NCBI GenBank assembly: GCA_036406675.1
Contig: DASXAO010000075.1
Coordinates: 1-64,000 of the forward strand
Length of the DNA: 64,000 nucleotides
Reading direction: 5' to 3'
DNA from: SCGC-AG-212-J23 sp036406675
GTDB lineage: Bacteria; Pseudomonadota; Gammaproteobacteria; Burkholderiales; SG8-39
Below, piece by piece: positions 1-7,275 of this stretch (the stretch's first letter is position 1; every line of letters starts with the position of its first letter). The translations under genes and the position numbers were made by a program. The notes under the pieces were generated by a model that saw nothing but the letters and a program-made list of their open reading frames with translations, was not told where the DNA came from and did not search any database.

Positions 1-16
1 TACGCTTCATGGGAGG

Positions 17-895
17 TCAGCTCTTCCCCGTGACCGGCAGCTCGACCAGCGTGATCTTGTCCGCGACCGCGACGTCGCGGGTGCCCAGGCCCGACATCGC
101 CGGATCGTAGGGCAGCGGCGTGCGCTTGGGCTGCGAGCCCGGCGCGGGCTGCGGGAAGATCAGCGACTTCGCGGCATGATGGGCGATATGGCCCGTCATG
201 TGGTGGTTCTCCTGGTGGATGTGGCCGTACAGCACGACGACGTTCCGGTAAGGCATCAAGAGGTCGATCGCCTTGGCGCCGTCGGCCGTGGTCCAGTCCC
301 ATTTGGGAAACAGGTCGAACAACGGGCGGTGGGTCAGCACGACGATGCGGTCGTCGGGTTTGCGCTGCTTGAGATCGGCCGCCAGCCAGCCGAGCTGCTC
401 GTCGCCCAGCTTGGCACCGGGGTCGGACACGTTGTCGAGCACGATGAAGTGCACGCCCTTGTGGTCGAAGGTGTAGTAGGTGGAGCCGAAGAACTCCTTG
501 AATGCCTTGCCCGAATCGAGCGACGCGTCGTGTTCCCCTGGCATGAAGCGCACGTTCTTGACCCGCAGGGCGCCGACGATGTCCTTGAACTCGGCCATGC
601 GGCGCCTGCGCTCCACCGGGTCGTCGGTCGTGTGAGTGAGGTCGCCCGTGAACACGATGAAATCCGGCTGCTCGCTCAAGGCGTTGACCGAGGCGACGGC
701 CTTTTTGAGGGTGCCCTTGGCGTCGGGGTTGGGCGCGCCTTCGAAGCCCCAGTGGGTGTCGGAAAGCTGCACGAAGTAGAACTCGTCCTGTCCCGCGGCG
801 CGCACCACGCCCGGCAGCGCCGAGCCGAATACCACGCCGATACTGCCGAGCCCGGCAAGCTGGAGGAACTGCCGCCGGTCGATTACGCTTGTCAT
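17..895 (-). CDS. Tat-exported metallophosphoesterase
   Basis: A 292-residue calcineurin-like phosphoesterase, probably periplasmic. The N-terminus reads DRRQFLQLAG followed by a hydrophobic stretch to about residue 34, a twin-arginine-type signal. Metal-site motifs appear in family order: SDTH (D46, H48), GD (D85), GEHD at 120-123 in place of the usual GNHD, TH (H189) and GHIH at 224-227. The start at 895 is chosen because AGGAG lies just upstream; a longer frame to 1087 would bury the signal peptide. It diverges from an ECF sigma gene with which it appears to share a promoter region. The substrate is unknown. An ATG on the same strand at position 10 may begin a further gene cut by the window edge. 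Confidence 0.88.
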   Translation of the reverse strand: MTSVIDRRQFLQLAGLGSIGVVFGSALPGVVRAAGQDEFYFVQLSDTHWGFEGAPNPDAKGTLKKAVASVNALSEQPDFIVFTGDLTHTTDDPVERRRRMAEFKDIVGALRVKNVRFMPGEHDASLDSGKAFKEFFGSTYYTFDHKGVHFIVLDNVSDPGAKLGDEQLGWLAADLKQRKPDDRIVVLTHRPLFDLFPKWDWTTADGAKAIDLLMPYRNVVVLYGHIHQENHHMTGHIAHHAAKSLIFPQPAPGSQPKRTPLPYDPAMSGLGTRDVAVADKITLVELPVTGKS

Positions 896-946
896 TTGCT
901 TCTCCTGGTCGGGGGTAATGTAGGTCGCTGGACCCACGGCCCTATC

Positions 947-973
947 TACCGGGTCCCGGGCGCGAAAATTCCC
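947..973 (-). promoter_or_regulatory. Candidate ECF promoter for the phosphoesterase gene
   Basis: Read on the minus strand, GGGAAT (968-973) is followed after exactly 16 bases by CGGTA (947-951). This resembles an ECF -35/-10 pair, and it has the same sequence and spacing as the plus-strand pair that abuts it. Inference from sequence only; the start site lies roughly 45-50 bases before the phosphoesterase ATG. Confidence 0.55.
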
Positions 974-1000
974 GGGAATAAATCTCCAAGAGCCCCGGTA
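974..1000 (+). promoter_or_regulatory. Candidate autoregulatory ECF promoter
   Basis: GGGAAT (974-979), 16 bases, then CGGTA (996-1000), matching the divergent pair on the other strand. The two -35 elements touch and form the perfect palindrome ATTCCCGGGAAT at 968-979. It would drive the sigma/anti-sigma operon with a leader of roughly 95 bases, the usual autoregulatory arrangement for ECF sigma factors. Confidence 0.55.
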
Positions 1001-1101
1001 TAGGGCGCATGGCCTTAATTCGAGCTTTTGCCCGCGCCTCGCCTGGAGGAGAGGCCGCAGGGCGCAGCAGCGGGACGCGAGGCCCAAGGGAGGCCTCGAG
1101 C

Positions 1102-1644
1102 GTGGACGATCAAACCAGAGTCAGGCGCTTCGAAAGCTTCTTCGTTCCCCACCTCGACGCGGCTTACAACTTCGCCCGCTGGCTCGCTCGCGACGAGCGC
1201 AACGCCGAGGACGTGGTGCAGGAGGCGTGCCTCCGGGCCTTCAAGTTCATCGACAGCTTCCACGGCGACGACGGCCGGGCCTGGCTGCTCGGAATCGTGC
1301 GCAACACCTATTACACCTGGCTCAAGCGCAACAAGGTCGCCACGCTCGCCGTGCCCTTCGACGAGGAGTCATTCGACGCGGGCGAGATCGAGGCGAGCGG
1401 CGATCGCTGCGCCAGCCCGATCGACCAGCTGCTCCAGGAAAAAGACGCGAAGCGGCTCGTCAACGGCGCGCTCGAGCGGCTGCCCGAGGAGTTCCGCGAG
1501 GCGATCGTCCTGCGCGAGCTGGAAGGCCTCTCGTACAAGGAAATCGCCGCCATCGCGGGCATTCCGCTTGGAACGGTGATGTCGCGCATTGCGCGCGCAC
1601 GCAAGCTCCTGCTGCAGTACCTGCGGCAGGCGCAGGAGTCATGA
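1102..1644 (+). CDS. ECF-family RNA polymerase sigma factor
   Basis: A 180-residue sigma-70 family protein of extracytoplasmic-function type. Region 2 is visible as AYNFARWLARDERNAEDVVQ and the following RAF..ID segment. Region 4 is visible as RLPEEFREAIVLRELEGLSY, then KEIAAIAGIPLGTVMSRIARAR with its helix-turn-helix. The GTG at 1102 is chosen because AAGGGAGG sits eight bases upstream; an upstream ATG at 1009 lacks such a site and would add residues unlike the family. Its stop overlaps the anti-sigma start by four bases (ATGA), so the two are coupled. It probably activates its own promoter and the divergent phosphoesterase. Confidence 0.93.
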   Translation: MDDQTRVRRFESFFVPHLDAAYNFARWLARDERNAEDVVQEACLRAFKFIDSFHGDDGRAWLLGIVRNTYYTWLKRNKVATLAVPFDEESFDAGEIEASGDRCASPIDQLLQEKDAKRLVNGALERLPEEFREAIVLRELEGLSYKEIAAIAGIPLGTVMSRIARARKLLLQYLRQAQES

Positions 1645-2402
1645 ACATGGACTGCACCGACATCCGCAACCGCCTGCACGCCTACCTCGACCAGGAGCTC
1701 GACCTGCCGAGCGCGATGGAGATCGACCGGCACCTGGCGACGTGCGACGCCTGCAAGAAAGCTTGTGCCGATCAATCGGCGCTTCAATCGGCGCTTCGCA
1801 GCTACGCCTCCTACCACGATGCTCCCGCGGGCCTCGCGCAGCGCATCCGCGCGCGCGTGACTCCTGCCAAGGAGAGGAAGCCCAGATTCCAGTGGCAGCA
1901 GTGGCTCCCGATGGGCGCGGCGGTCGCCGCGACGGCGCTCCTTTCGTGGACCGCGGCCATCCAATACGCGTCCGTGAGCGAGGACGAAGCGACGAGCGAG
2001 CGCGTGATCGCCGGCCACGCGCGCTCGGTCGTCACGGGCCATCTCGCCGACGTCGCGAGCTCCGACCAGCACTCGGTCAAGCCCTGGCTCAGCAGCCGGC
2101 TCGATTACTCGCCGCCGGTCACCGACCTGACCGGCGCCGGCTTTCCGCTGGTGGGCGGCCGGCTCGATTACCTCGATCAGCGTCCGGTCGCGGTGCTCGT
2201 CTACCGCCACCGCGAGCACATGATCAACCTGTTCGTGTGGCCGCTGCAGGAAGGCGCGCACGCGCGGTCGGTGCACAGCGTGGCGAAGCGCGGCTACAAC
2301 GTGCTGCACTGGAACGACGGCGGCATGGCATTCTGGGCCGTCTCCGACCTGAACGCGGCCGAGATGCGCGACTTTGCCGCCGCTTACACCGCGGCGAAGT
2401 AA
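1641..2402 (+). CDS. Membrane anti-sigma factor with zinc-finger N-terminus
   Basis: A 253-residue protein. The N-terminal 45 residues carry the HxxxCxxC signature of anti-sigma zinc fingers (H31, C35, C38). A single membrane segment spans about residues 89-110 (LPMGAAVAATALLSW), and the remainder, about 140 residues, should be periplasmic. This fits a cytoplasmic domain holding the sigma factor and a periplasmic sensing domain. Translation is coupled to the sigma gene by an ATGA overlap. An in-frame 12-base tandem duplication encodes QSALQSAL just after the zinc finger. The inducing signal cannot be read from the sequence. Confidence 0.9.
   Translation: MNMDCTDIRNRLHAYLDQELDLPSAMEIDRHLATCDACKKACADQSALQSALRSYASYHDAPAGLAQRIRARVTPAKERKPRFQWQQWLPMGAAVAATALLSWTAAIQYASVSEDEATSERVIAGHARSVVTGHLADVASSDQHSVKPWLSSRLDYSPPVTDLTGAGFPLVGGRLDYLDQRPVAVLVYRHREHMINLFVWPLQEGAHARSVHSVAKRGYNVLHWNDGGMAFWAVSDLNAAEMRDFAAAYTAAK
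1773..1796 (+). repeat. In-frame 12-bp tandem duplication in the anti-sigma gene
   Basis: CAATCGGCGCTT occurs twice without a gap (1773-1784 and 1785-1796), adding four residues between the zinc finger and the membrane segment. The perfect identity suggests a recent slippage event. Confidence 0.8.
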
Positions 2403-2410
2403 AGAGTTCC

Positions 2411-2977
2411 TCAGAACGGCCCGAAGCCAAGCAGCGCCGCGGCACCGAGGGCGCCGAAGAGCGCCGCGGCCGCGAGGCGCACGGCGCGAAGCGGGATGGC
2501 GAAGGGAAGCGCAGTCCCGAGCGCCACCGCCGGCGCGTCGGCGCAGAGCATGCCGAGCGTGGTGCCGCTAATGACTGAGACGAGATCGTCGTAGCGCGCG
2601 GCGAGCATCAAAGTCGCGACCTGCGTCTTGTCGCCGAACTCGGCGAAGAAGAACGCTGCGAGCGTGACCAGGAACGCACTGCCGCGGTTGGCTGGAGCCC
2701 GGTCCTGCTCCATGCGGTCGGGCACGAGAGCCCAGGCCGCGACCGCGAGAAAGCTCACGCCGACCAGCCAGCGCAGCAGCTCCGCGCTCAGGATGCCGCG
2801 CAGCCAGACGCCCGCGAATCCGGCGCAAGCGTGGTTCGCGATCGTGGCGCACAGGATGCCGAGGATCACCGCGACTGGCCGGCGGAACCGCGCCGCGAGA
2901 ACGAGCGCCAGCAATTGCGTCTTGTCACCGAGCTCGCCGATGGCGACCGCGAGTGTCGAAACGAGAAACGCTTCCAT
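2411..2977 (-). CDS. TMEM165/GDT1 (UPF0016) family cation exporter
   Basis: A 188-residue membrane protein with the two inverted halves typical of the family. Each half carries the signature E-x-G-D-K-T-Q: ELGDKTQ at 15-21 and EFGDKTQ at 113-119. Members export Mn2+ or Ca2+, and bacterial homologues are usually manganese exporters. About six hydrophobic helices are visible, with a charged loop near residues 88-99. The start is supported by a GGAG-containing site six bases upstream. It is convergent with the anti-sigma gene and divergent from the porin gene. I looked for a manganese yybP-ykoY riboswitch in its leader and did not find the core. Confidence 0.88.
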   Translation of the reverse strand: MEAFLVSTLAVAIGELGDKTQLLALVLAARFRRPVAVILGILCATIANHACAGFAGVWLRGILSAELLRWLVGVSFLAVAAWALVPDRMEQDRAPANRGSAFLVTLAAFFFAEFGDKTQVATLMLAARYDDLVSVISGTTLGMLCADAPAVALGTALPFAIPLRAVRLAAAALFGALGAAALLGFGPF

Positions 2978-3000
2978 GATGCTCCGTCCGTACCTCGGAT

Positions 3001-3030
3001 AGCGACGGCCTATTCCCGCGGGAGGCCGCT
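3001..3030. other. Inverted repeat in divergent intergenic region
   Basis: AGCGACGGCCT (3001-3011) pairs with AGGCCGCT (3023-3030) around ATTCCCGCGGG, with a two-base bulge. It lies between the exporter and porin genes and could be an operator or leader hairpin. No specific regulator is implied. Confidence 0.35.
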
Positions 3031-3102
3031 GTTTCGATCCGGGACGCGTGTCGATCCTTGGGCGGTAAGGCAGGCATCAGCCCAACTTCGAGGAGCTCGA
3101 TC

Positions 3103-4305
3103 GTGAAACGCATCATGAAAGCCGGCGCGCCGATCGCCGTCGCCGCCGCGCTCGGCGGATTCGGCGGCACCGCTGGCGCAGAGGGTAAACCGACGTTCCT
3201 GTTTCCCGGCACCGATACATCGGTCACGCTCGGCGGCTACGTCAAGCTCGACGCCATCCTGAGCGACAAGAGCGCCGGCGTCGACAGCGTGGGCGACCAG
3301 ATGCTGAACCCGAGCCTCATCCCGGTGGGCCCGGATGCGGGCGCGCACAAGAAGAACCAGGTGACGCTGCACGCCCGCCAGACGCGGCTCTCGCTCGGCA
3401 CCAGCACGCCGACGAGCCGCGGCGACCTCACGACCTACGTGGAGGGCGACTTCTTCGGCGACCTGCCGAACGGCAACGAGACCTCCACCAACTCGAGCGG
3501 CTTTCGCCTGCGCCATGCGTACGGCGCGCTCGGCGGCTTCTCCGCCGGGCAATACTGGACGAATCTCTTCAACCAGGAAGCCTACCCCGAGACGCTCGAC
3601 TTCGGCGGCGCGCTCGGCGAGCTGTTCGTGCGGCAGGCGCAGGTGCGCTGGACGCAGAGCTTCCGGTCCGGCGAGTGGTCGATTTCCGCCGAGAACCCGG
3701 AGTCGGTGCTTGCCGTCCCGGGCAAGTCGACGACGTTCCGCTCCGACAGCGATCACGCGCCCGATCTCGTCGGCCGGGTCAAGATCGGCGCCGCAGGCGG
3801 CGTCTACAGCGCGGGCATCCTCGCGCGCGAGATCCACGTCGATTCGCCCGCCGCGCCGGCGGCGAGCAGCGGCGAATGGGGCGGCGCGGTCGCGCTGACC
3901 GCAATCGTGCCGACGATTGGGAAGGACGACCTGCGCACGAGCCTCAACTTCGGCAACGCGATCGGGCGCTATCAGGTGGGCGGCTTCTTCCCGGACGGTT
4001 ATGTCGACACGGCCGGCCAGGTTCGCCTCGCGCCGCAGGCTAGCGGCTACATCGCCTACCGCCACTTCTGGTCCCCCACGCTGCGCTCGACGCTCGAGCT
4101 GTCGGCGGCGGATTCCGCTCCGCCCGCGGACACGTTCGCCGGCATCAACAAGGCGGACCGTTCGGAGCACTTGAACCTGATCTGGCGGCCCGTGAAGAAT
4201 TTCGACGTCGGCGCGGAGCTGATCCATGCCAGGCGCGAAGTCACCGGCGGCGACTCGGGCACCTTGAACCGGCTCCAGTTCTCGGCGCAGTACGGCATCC
4301 TGTGA
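3103..4305 (+). CDS. DcaP-like trimeric outer-membrane porin
   Basis: A 400-residue beta-barrel protein. A signal peptide ends near AEGKPTFLF. The mature start LGGYVKLDAILS, then alternating amphipathic strands and the family-like RQTRLSLGTSTPT, GFRLRHAYG and AGQYWTNLF segments, point to the DcaP group of diffusion porins for dicarboxylates and other small anions. The final strand NRLQFSAQYGIL ends in a hydrophobic residue preceded by aromatic residues, roughly as expected for barrel assembly. The GTG at 3103 is preferred because AGGAG lies seven bases upstream; ATG at 3115 is an alternative. The stop overlaps the start of the SCO gene (GTGA). Confidence 0.82.
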   Translation: MKRIMKAGAPIAVAAALGGFGGTAGAEGKPTFLFPGTDTSVTLGGYVKLDAILSDKSAGVDSVGDQMLNPSLIPVGPDAGAHKKNQVTLHARQTRLSLGTSTPTSRGDLTTYVEGDFFGDLPNGNETSTNSSGFRLRHAYGALGGFSAGQYWTNLFNQEAYPETLDFGGALGELFVRQAQVRWTQSFRSGEWSISAENPESVLAVPGKSTTFRSDSDHAPDLVGRVKIGAAGGVYSAGILAREIHVDSPAAPAASSGEWGGAVALTAIVPTIGKDDLRTSLNFGNAIGRYQVGGFFPDGYVDTAGQVRLAPQASGYIAYRHFWSPTLRSTLELSAADSAPPADTFAGINKADRSEHLNLIWRPVKNFDVGAELIHARREVTGGDSGTLNRLQFSAQYGIL

Positions 4306-4874
4306 GCTCGCGCCGCGTCGTTGTCGAGGTGCTCCTGCTGTTGGCGGTCGCGGCTATCACTACGGCCGTGCTCCTCTGGCCTGGATCGCGGGATGCCGGA
4401 TTCGAGGCGACCGATGTCAGCGGCGTCACCTGGGGGCGCGATTTTCATCTCACGGGCACCGACGGCGCGCCGCACGAGCTCGCGGACTTCCGCGGCAAGG
4501 TCGTCGCGCTCTATTTCGGCTACACGCGCTGCCCGGACGTCTGCCCGCTGACCATGGCGACGCTGGGCGAGTCGGTCCGGCTCCTGGGCGAGGATGGCAA
4601 GCGCGTCCAGGTCTTGTTCATCACCGTCGATCCGAAGCACGACACGCCGAAGCTCCTCTCGGAGTACGTGGGCTCGTTCCACGAGGGTTTTCTCGCGCTC
4701 TACGGCAACGCTGCGGCGACTGCGCGAACGGCCGCCGAATTCAAAGTCGAAGCGGGCGAGCATCACTCGATACCGGTGTTCCTCTTCGATCCCGCCGGCC
4801 GGCTTCGCCTGGTAGCGCATCCCGAAGCGAGCGCCGGGTCGATCGCGCACGACATGCGGCTACTTCTGAGGTAG
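4302..4874 (+). CDS. SCO1/SenC family copper-thioredoxin protein
   Basis: A 190-residue membrane-anchored protein. An N-terminal transmembrane helix (about 7-27) leads to a thioredoxin-fold domain with the copper motif CPDVC (C77, C81) in FGYTRCPDVCPLT and the distal histidine in EAGEHHSIP near 150. SCO proteins deliver copper to the CuA site of cytochrome oxidase or act as thiol reductants. It starts with GTG inside the porin stop codon. It is separate from the second SCO gene at 49362, which sits in the oxidase operon, so this copy may serve another oxidase or a redox role. Confidence 0.9.
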   Translation: MSSRRVVVEVLLLLAVAAITTAVLLWPGSRDAGFEATDVSGVTWGRDFHLTGTDGAPHELADFRGKVVALYFGYTRCPDVCPLTMATLGESVRLLGEDGKRVQVLFITVDPKHDTPKLLSEYVGSFHEGFLALYGNAAATARTAAEFKVEAGEHHSIPVFLFDPAGRLRLVAHPEASAGSIAHDMRLLLR

Positions 4875-5465
4875 CGCCTGCTGCGTGACGGCGGCGTAGT
4901 AGTACTGAACGAAGCCGGTTCCTGCGGGCGGCTCGTACTCCATGAACAGGGTGCCCGAGTCGAGATTGAAGTCCTGCGAGCGCGGCAGGCTGTTCGAGTG
5001 CTGGATGGTGCGGGTCGCCTCGCAAACCAGGTAGCGCTCCGGCCCGTGGCCGGGCATGGAGACGTTCTTGTGCTCGAAGCCGAGGCAGTCCTTGTCGGGC
5101 TCGGTGAAAAAAGCGACTGTGCCCTGCGCGACGGGCGGACTCTTCGGATCGGCGCGCCACTGAAGGGTGCCGTTGCTGAACGATGCAATCGCGTAGGGCT
5201 TGTCGGGGGTGTACAGGTAGCCGATCACCGTGGCATTGGATGCCACGAGCTGCTGTAGCCGGTCGTTCGGGACCGACGCAGCCGCAGAACCGGAAGCCCC
5301 CGTCTTGCTCGCCTGCCGCTGACTGGAGTCATCGCAGGCGCTGGCCAATGCTGCAACGGCGGCGAGGAGCGCGAGCGTTGCGACTGCTCTATCGATGATT
5401 TCCTCTGGGCTCGGTTGAACGCAGGGTGATTCTAATATCGGATAATCGCCAGGCTCACCTTTCAT
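4860..5465 (-). CDS. Predicted lipoprotein of unknown function
   Basis: About 201 residues. A hydrophobic stretch ends in LASAC, a plausible lipobox, followed by a polar Ser/Ala-rich linker and a globular region. I recognise no domain. The start is uncertain: ATG at 5465 gives a long N-region (about 25 residues before the hydrophobic core), and no better start codon with a ribosome site is visible downstream. The mature part contains cysteines in KDCLGFEHK and YLVCEATR that could form a disulfide. It is convergent with the SCO gene, overlapping its end by 15 bases, and divergent from a hydrolase. Confidence 0.55.
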   Translation of the reverse strand: MKGEPGDYPILESPCVQPSPEEIIDRAVATLALLAAVAALASACDDSSQRQASKTGASGSAAASVPNDRLQQLVASNATVIGYLYTPDKPYAIASFSNGTLQWRADPKSPPVAQGTVAFFTEPDKDCLGFEHKNVSMPGHGPERYLVCEATRTIQHSNSLPRSQDFNLDSGTLFMEYEPPAGTGFVQYYYAAVTQQALPQK

Positions 5466-5504
5466 GTCATCCGCCTTCGTCGACGCCAAGAACATCAAGC
5501 CCGA

Positions 5505-6656
5505 ATGAGCCGCGGACCCTGGATCGACCATTTCGGCGATAACTTCCTCTGGTCGAATGCCACGCTGATCATCAAGGGCATGGCGCCTTACGGCGTCGTC
5601 GCGCTCGAGGAGATGGACCGCGTGTGCGAAAAGCTGCGCGCGCGCCAGCAGGAGCCGCACGCCTGGTGGGAGGAGTGGAGCGCGATGGCCGATGCGGTGG
5701 AGGCGCGCGCCAAGGCCGCAGAGGACGCGGGCCACGCGATGACCGCGGGCGATTACTACCTGCGCGCCGGCAATTACCACTACAACGCCGAGCGCTTCAT
5801 CCCGCCGGGCCCCGACAAGAAGACCTGCGCCGAAAAGGCCTATCGCTGCTGGCACGCCGGCATTCGCCTGCGCCATCGCAACGTCGAATTCGTCGAAGTC
5901 CCCTACGAGGGAACGACACTACCGGCGCTCTTCTTGAAGGCGCAGGCACAGGGGCCGGCGCCGACCGTGGTGATCTTCAACGGCATGGACAACGCGAAGG
6001 AGATGAGCATCTTCTTCGCCGGGCTCGAGTTCGCGCGCCGCGGGCTGCACACGCTCGCGGTCGACGGGCCGGGGCAGGGCGAGACGCTGCGGCTGCGGGA
6101 AATGAAGAGCCGGCACGACTACGAGGTCGCCGGTACCGCCGCCTACGAGTACCTCCTCGCAAGAAAGGAGGTCGATCCGAAGCGGGTGGCCGTCATGGGC
6201 TACAGCTTCGGCGGCTACTACTCGTCGCGCATCGCCGCCTTCGAGCACCGCTATGCCGCCTGCATCGCGCTCTCGGCGCTGCACTGGGATCTCGCCGGCT
6301 GGCAGCTCCACATCAGGGAAAAGAACAGGAATTCGCCGAAGACGGTGGCGCAATCCAACTTCCAGTTCCAGTGGGTGGTCGGCGCTGCAACGCCCGACGA
6401 GGCGATCGAGATTGCGCGCAAATTCACCCTCAAGGACGTGGCGAAGAACATCGCCTGTCCCTTCCTCGTCACGCACGCCGGCAACGATCGCGTCGTGCCG
6501 GTGGAGAACGCGCAGAAGCTCTACGACGCCGTGGGCTCGAACCGGAAGACCATCAGGATCTTCGGCGCCGACGAGGGCGGCGCGGAGCACGCGCACGTCG
6601 ACAACCGGCAGGTCGGCATCGACTTCGCCGCCGACTGGCTGCAGGACAACCTCTAG
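5505..6656 (+). CDS. Alpha/beta hydrolase, pseudooxynicotine-hydrolase-like
   Basis: A 383-residue serine/C-C hydrolase with an N-terminal helical domain of about 130 residues before the alpha/beta core, as in 2,6-dihydroxypseudooxynicotine hydrolase and FrsA-like esterases. The nucleophile elbow is GYSFGG (S234), the acid is in GNDRVVP (D328), and the histidine is in EHAHVDN (362-364). The core begins at VEFVEVPYEGTTLPALFL. A related protein is encoded at 22784-23887, so the genome carries at least two such hydrolases. The substrate is unknown; family members cleave C-C or ester bonds in heterocycle and aromatic catabolism. Confidence 0.85.
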   Translation: MSRGPWIDHFGDNFLWSNATLIIKGMAPYGVVALEEMDRVCEKLRARQQEPHAWWEEWSAMADAVEARAKAAEDAGHAMTAGDYYLRAGNYHYNAERFIPPGPDKKTCAEKAYRCWHAGIRLRHRNVEFVEVPYEGTTLPALFLKAQAQGPAPTVVIFNGMDNAKEMSIFFAGLEFARRGLHTLAVDGPGQGETLRLREMKSRHDYEVAGTAAYEYLLARKEVDPKRVAVMGYSFGGYYSSRIAAFEHRYAACIALSALHWDLAGWQLHIREKNRNSPKTVAQSNFQFQWVVGAATPDEAIEIARKFTLKDVAKNIACPFLVTHAGNDRVVPVENAQKLYDAVGSNRKTIRIFGADEGGAEHAHVDNRQVGIDFAADWLQDNL

Positions 6657-6662
6657 CCGCGG

Positions 6663-7268
6663 CTAGAGCTCCGGCGCGTAGCGCTGCGCCAGCTCTTCCT
6701 GCGTCTCGGCCGGCAGCCGCAGGCCGGTCTGGTCGCCCAGCATCTCCCCCATGGTCGGCAATACGGAGCGCTCGACGTGCGAAGCGGGGTCCCACAGCCT
6801 CGAGCGCATGAGCGCCTTGGCGCAGTGCAGGTAGGCGGCCTGGACTTTCACCCGCAGGACGAGCTTGGGCGCGCGCCGTTCCGTGGTGCAGGCCCGGATG
6901 TCCTCGGGCGACGTGGAGAGCACCGCGGTGCCGTTGACGCGCAACGTCTCGTCGACGCCCGGGATCAGGAAGAGCAGGCCGACCTTGCCGGTGGCCACGA
7001 TGTTCTCGAAGGAGTCGAGGCGGTTGTTTCCCGGCGCGTCGGGAACGAGCAGCTCGCCGCCTTCGTTCACCTTCGCGAATCCGGGCTCGCCGCCGCGCGG
7101 AGACGCGTCCATGTTGTGCTCGCGATCCGACGTCGCCAGCACCAGGAACGGCGAAAGCGCGATGAAGTTGCGGCAGTGGACGTCGAGAAACGGGAGCTGC
7201 TTCCTGACGGCGCGTTCTTTGGGCGCCGCGTAGAGCTCGCGCAACGCGGCCGGGTTTTCGAGGGTCAT
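6663..7268 (-). CDS. PPOX-type FMN-dependent flavoprotein (MSMEG_1061-like)
   Basis: A 201-residue pyridoxamine-phosphate-oxidase-like split-barrel protein. Typical segments are FLVLATSDREHNMDASPRGG, NNRLDSFENI and VGLLFLIPGVDETLRVNG; HCAKALMRSRLWDP near 150 matches the subgroup annotated as MSMEG_1061 family. Such proteins bind FMN or F420 and reduce or detoxify small molecules; the true substrate is not inferable. It is the last gene of a minus-strand run after Bug and MmgE/PrpD, eight bases beyond the MmgE/PrpD stop, and is convergent with the upstream hydrolase. Confidence 0.82.
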   Translation of the reverse strand: MTLENPAALRELYAAPKERAVRKQLPFLDVHCRNFIALSPFLVLATSDREHNMDASPRGGEPGFAKVNEGGELLVPDAPGNNRLDSFENIVATGKVGLLFLIPGVDETLRVNGTAVLSTSPEDIRACTTERRAPKLVLRVKVQAAYLHCAKALMRSRLWDPASHVERSVLPTMGEMLGDQTGLRLPAETQEELAQRYAPEL

Positions 7269-7275
7269 GGCGGCA

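Noticed and set aside
1009..1101. Longer N-terminus for the sigma factor beginning at ATG 1009
   Set aside because: No ribosome site, residues unlike the family, and the GTG at 1102 has a strong site and the usual length.
2978..3102. Possible yybP-ykoY (manganese) riboswitch upstream of the GDT1-like exporter
   Set aside because: The GGGGAGTA and paired-loop core sequences are absent; only a small hairpin is present.
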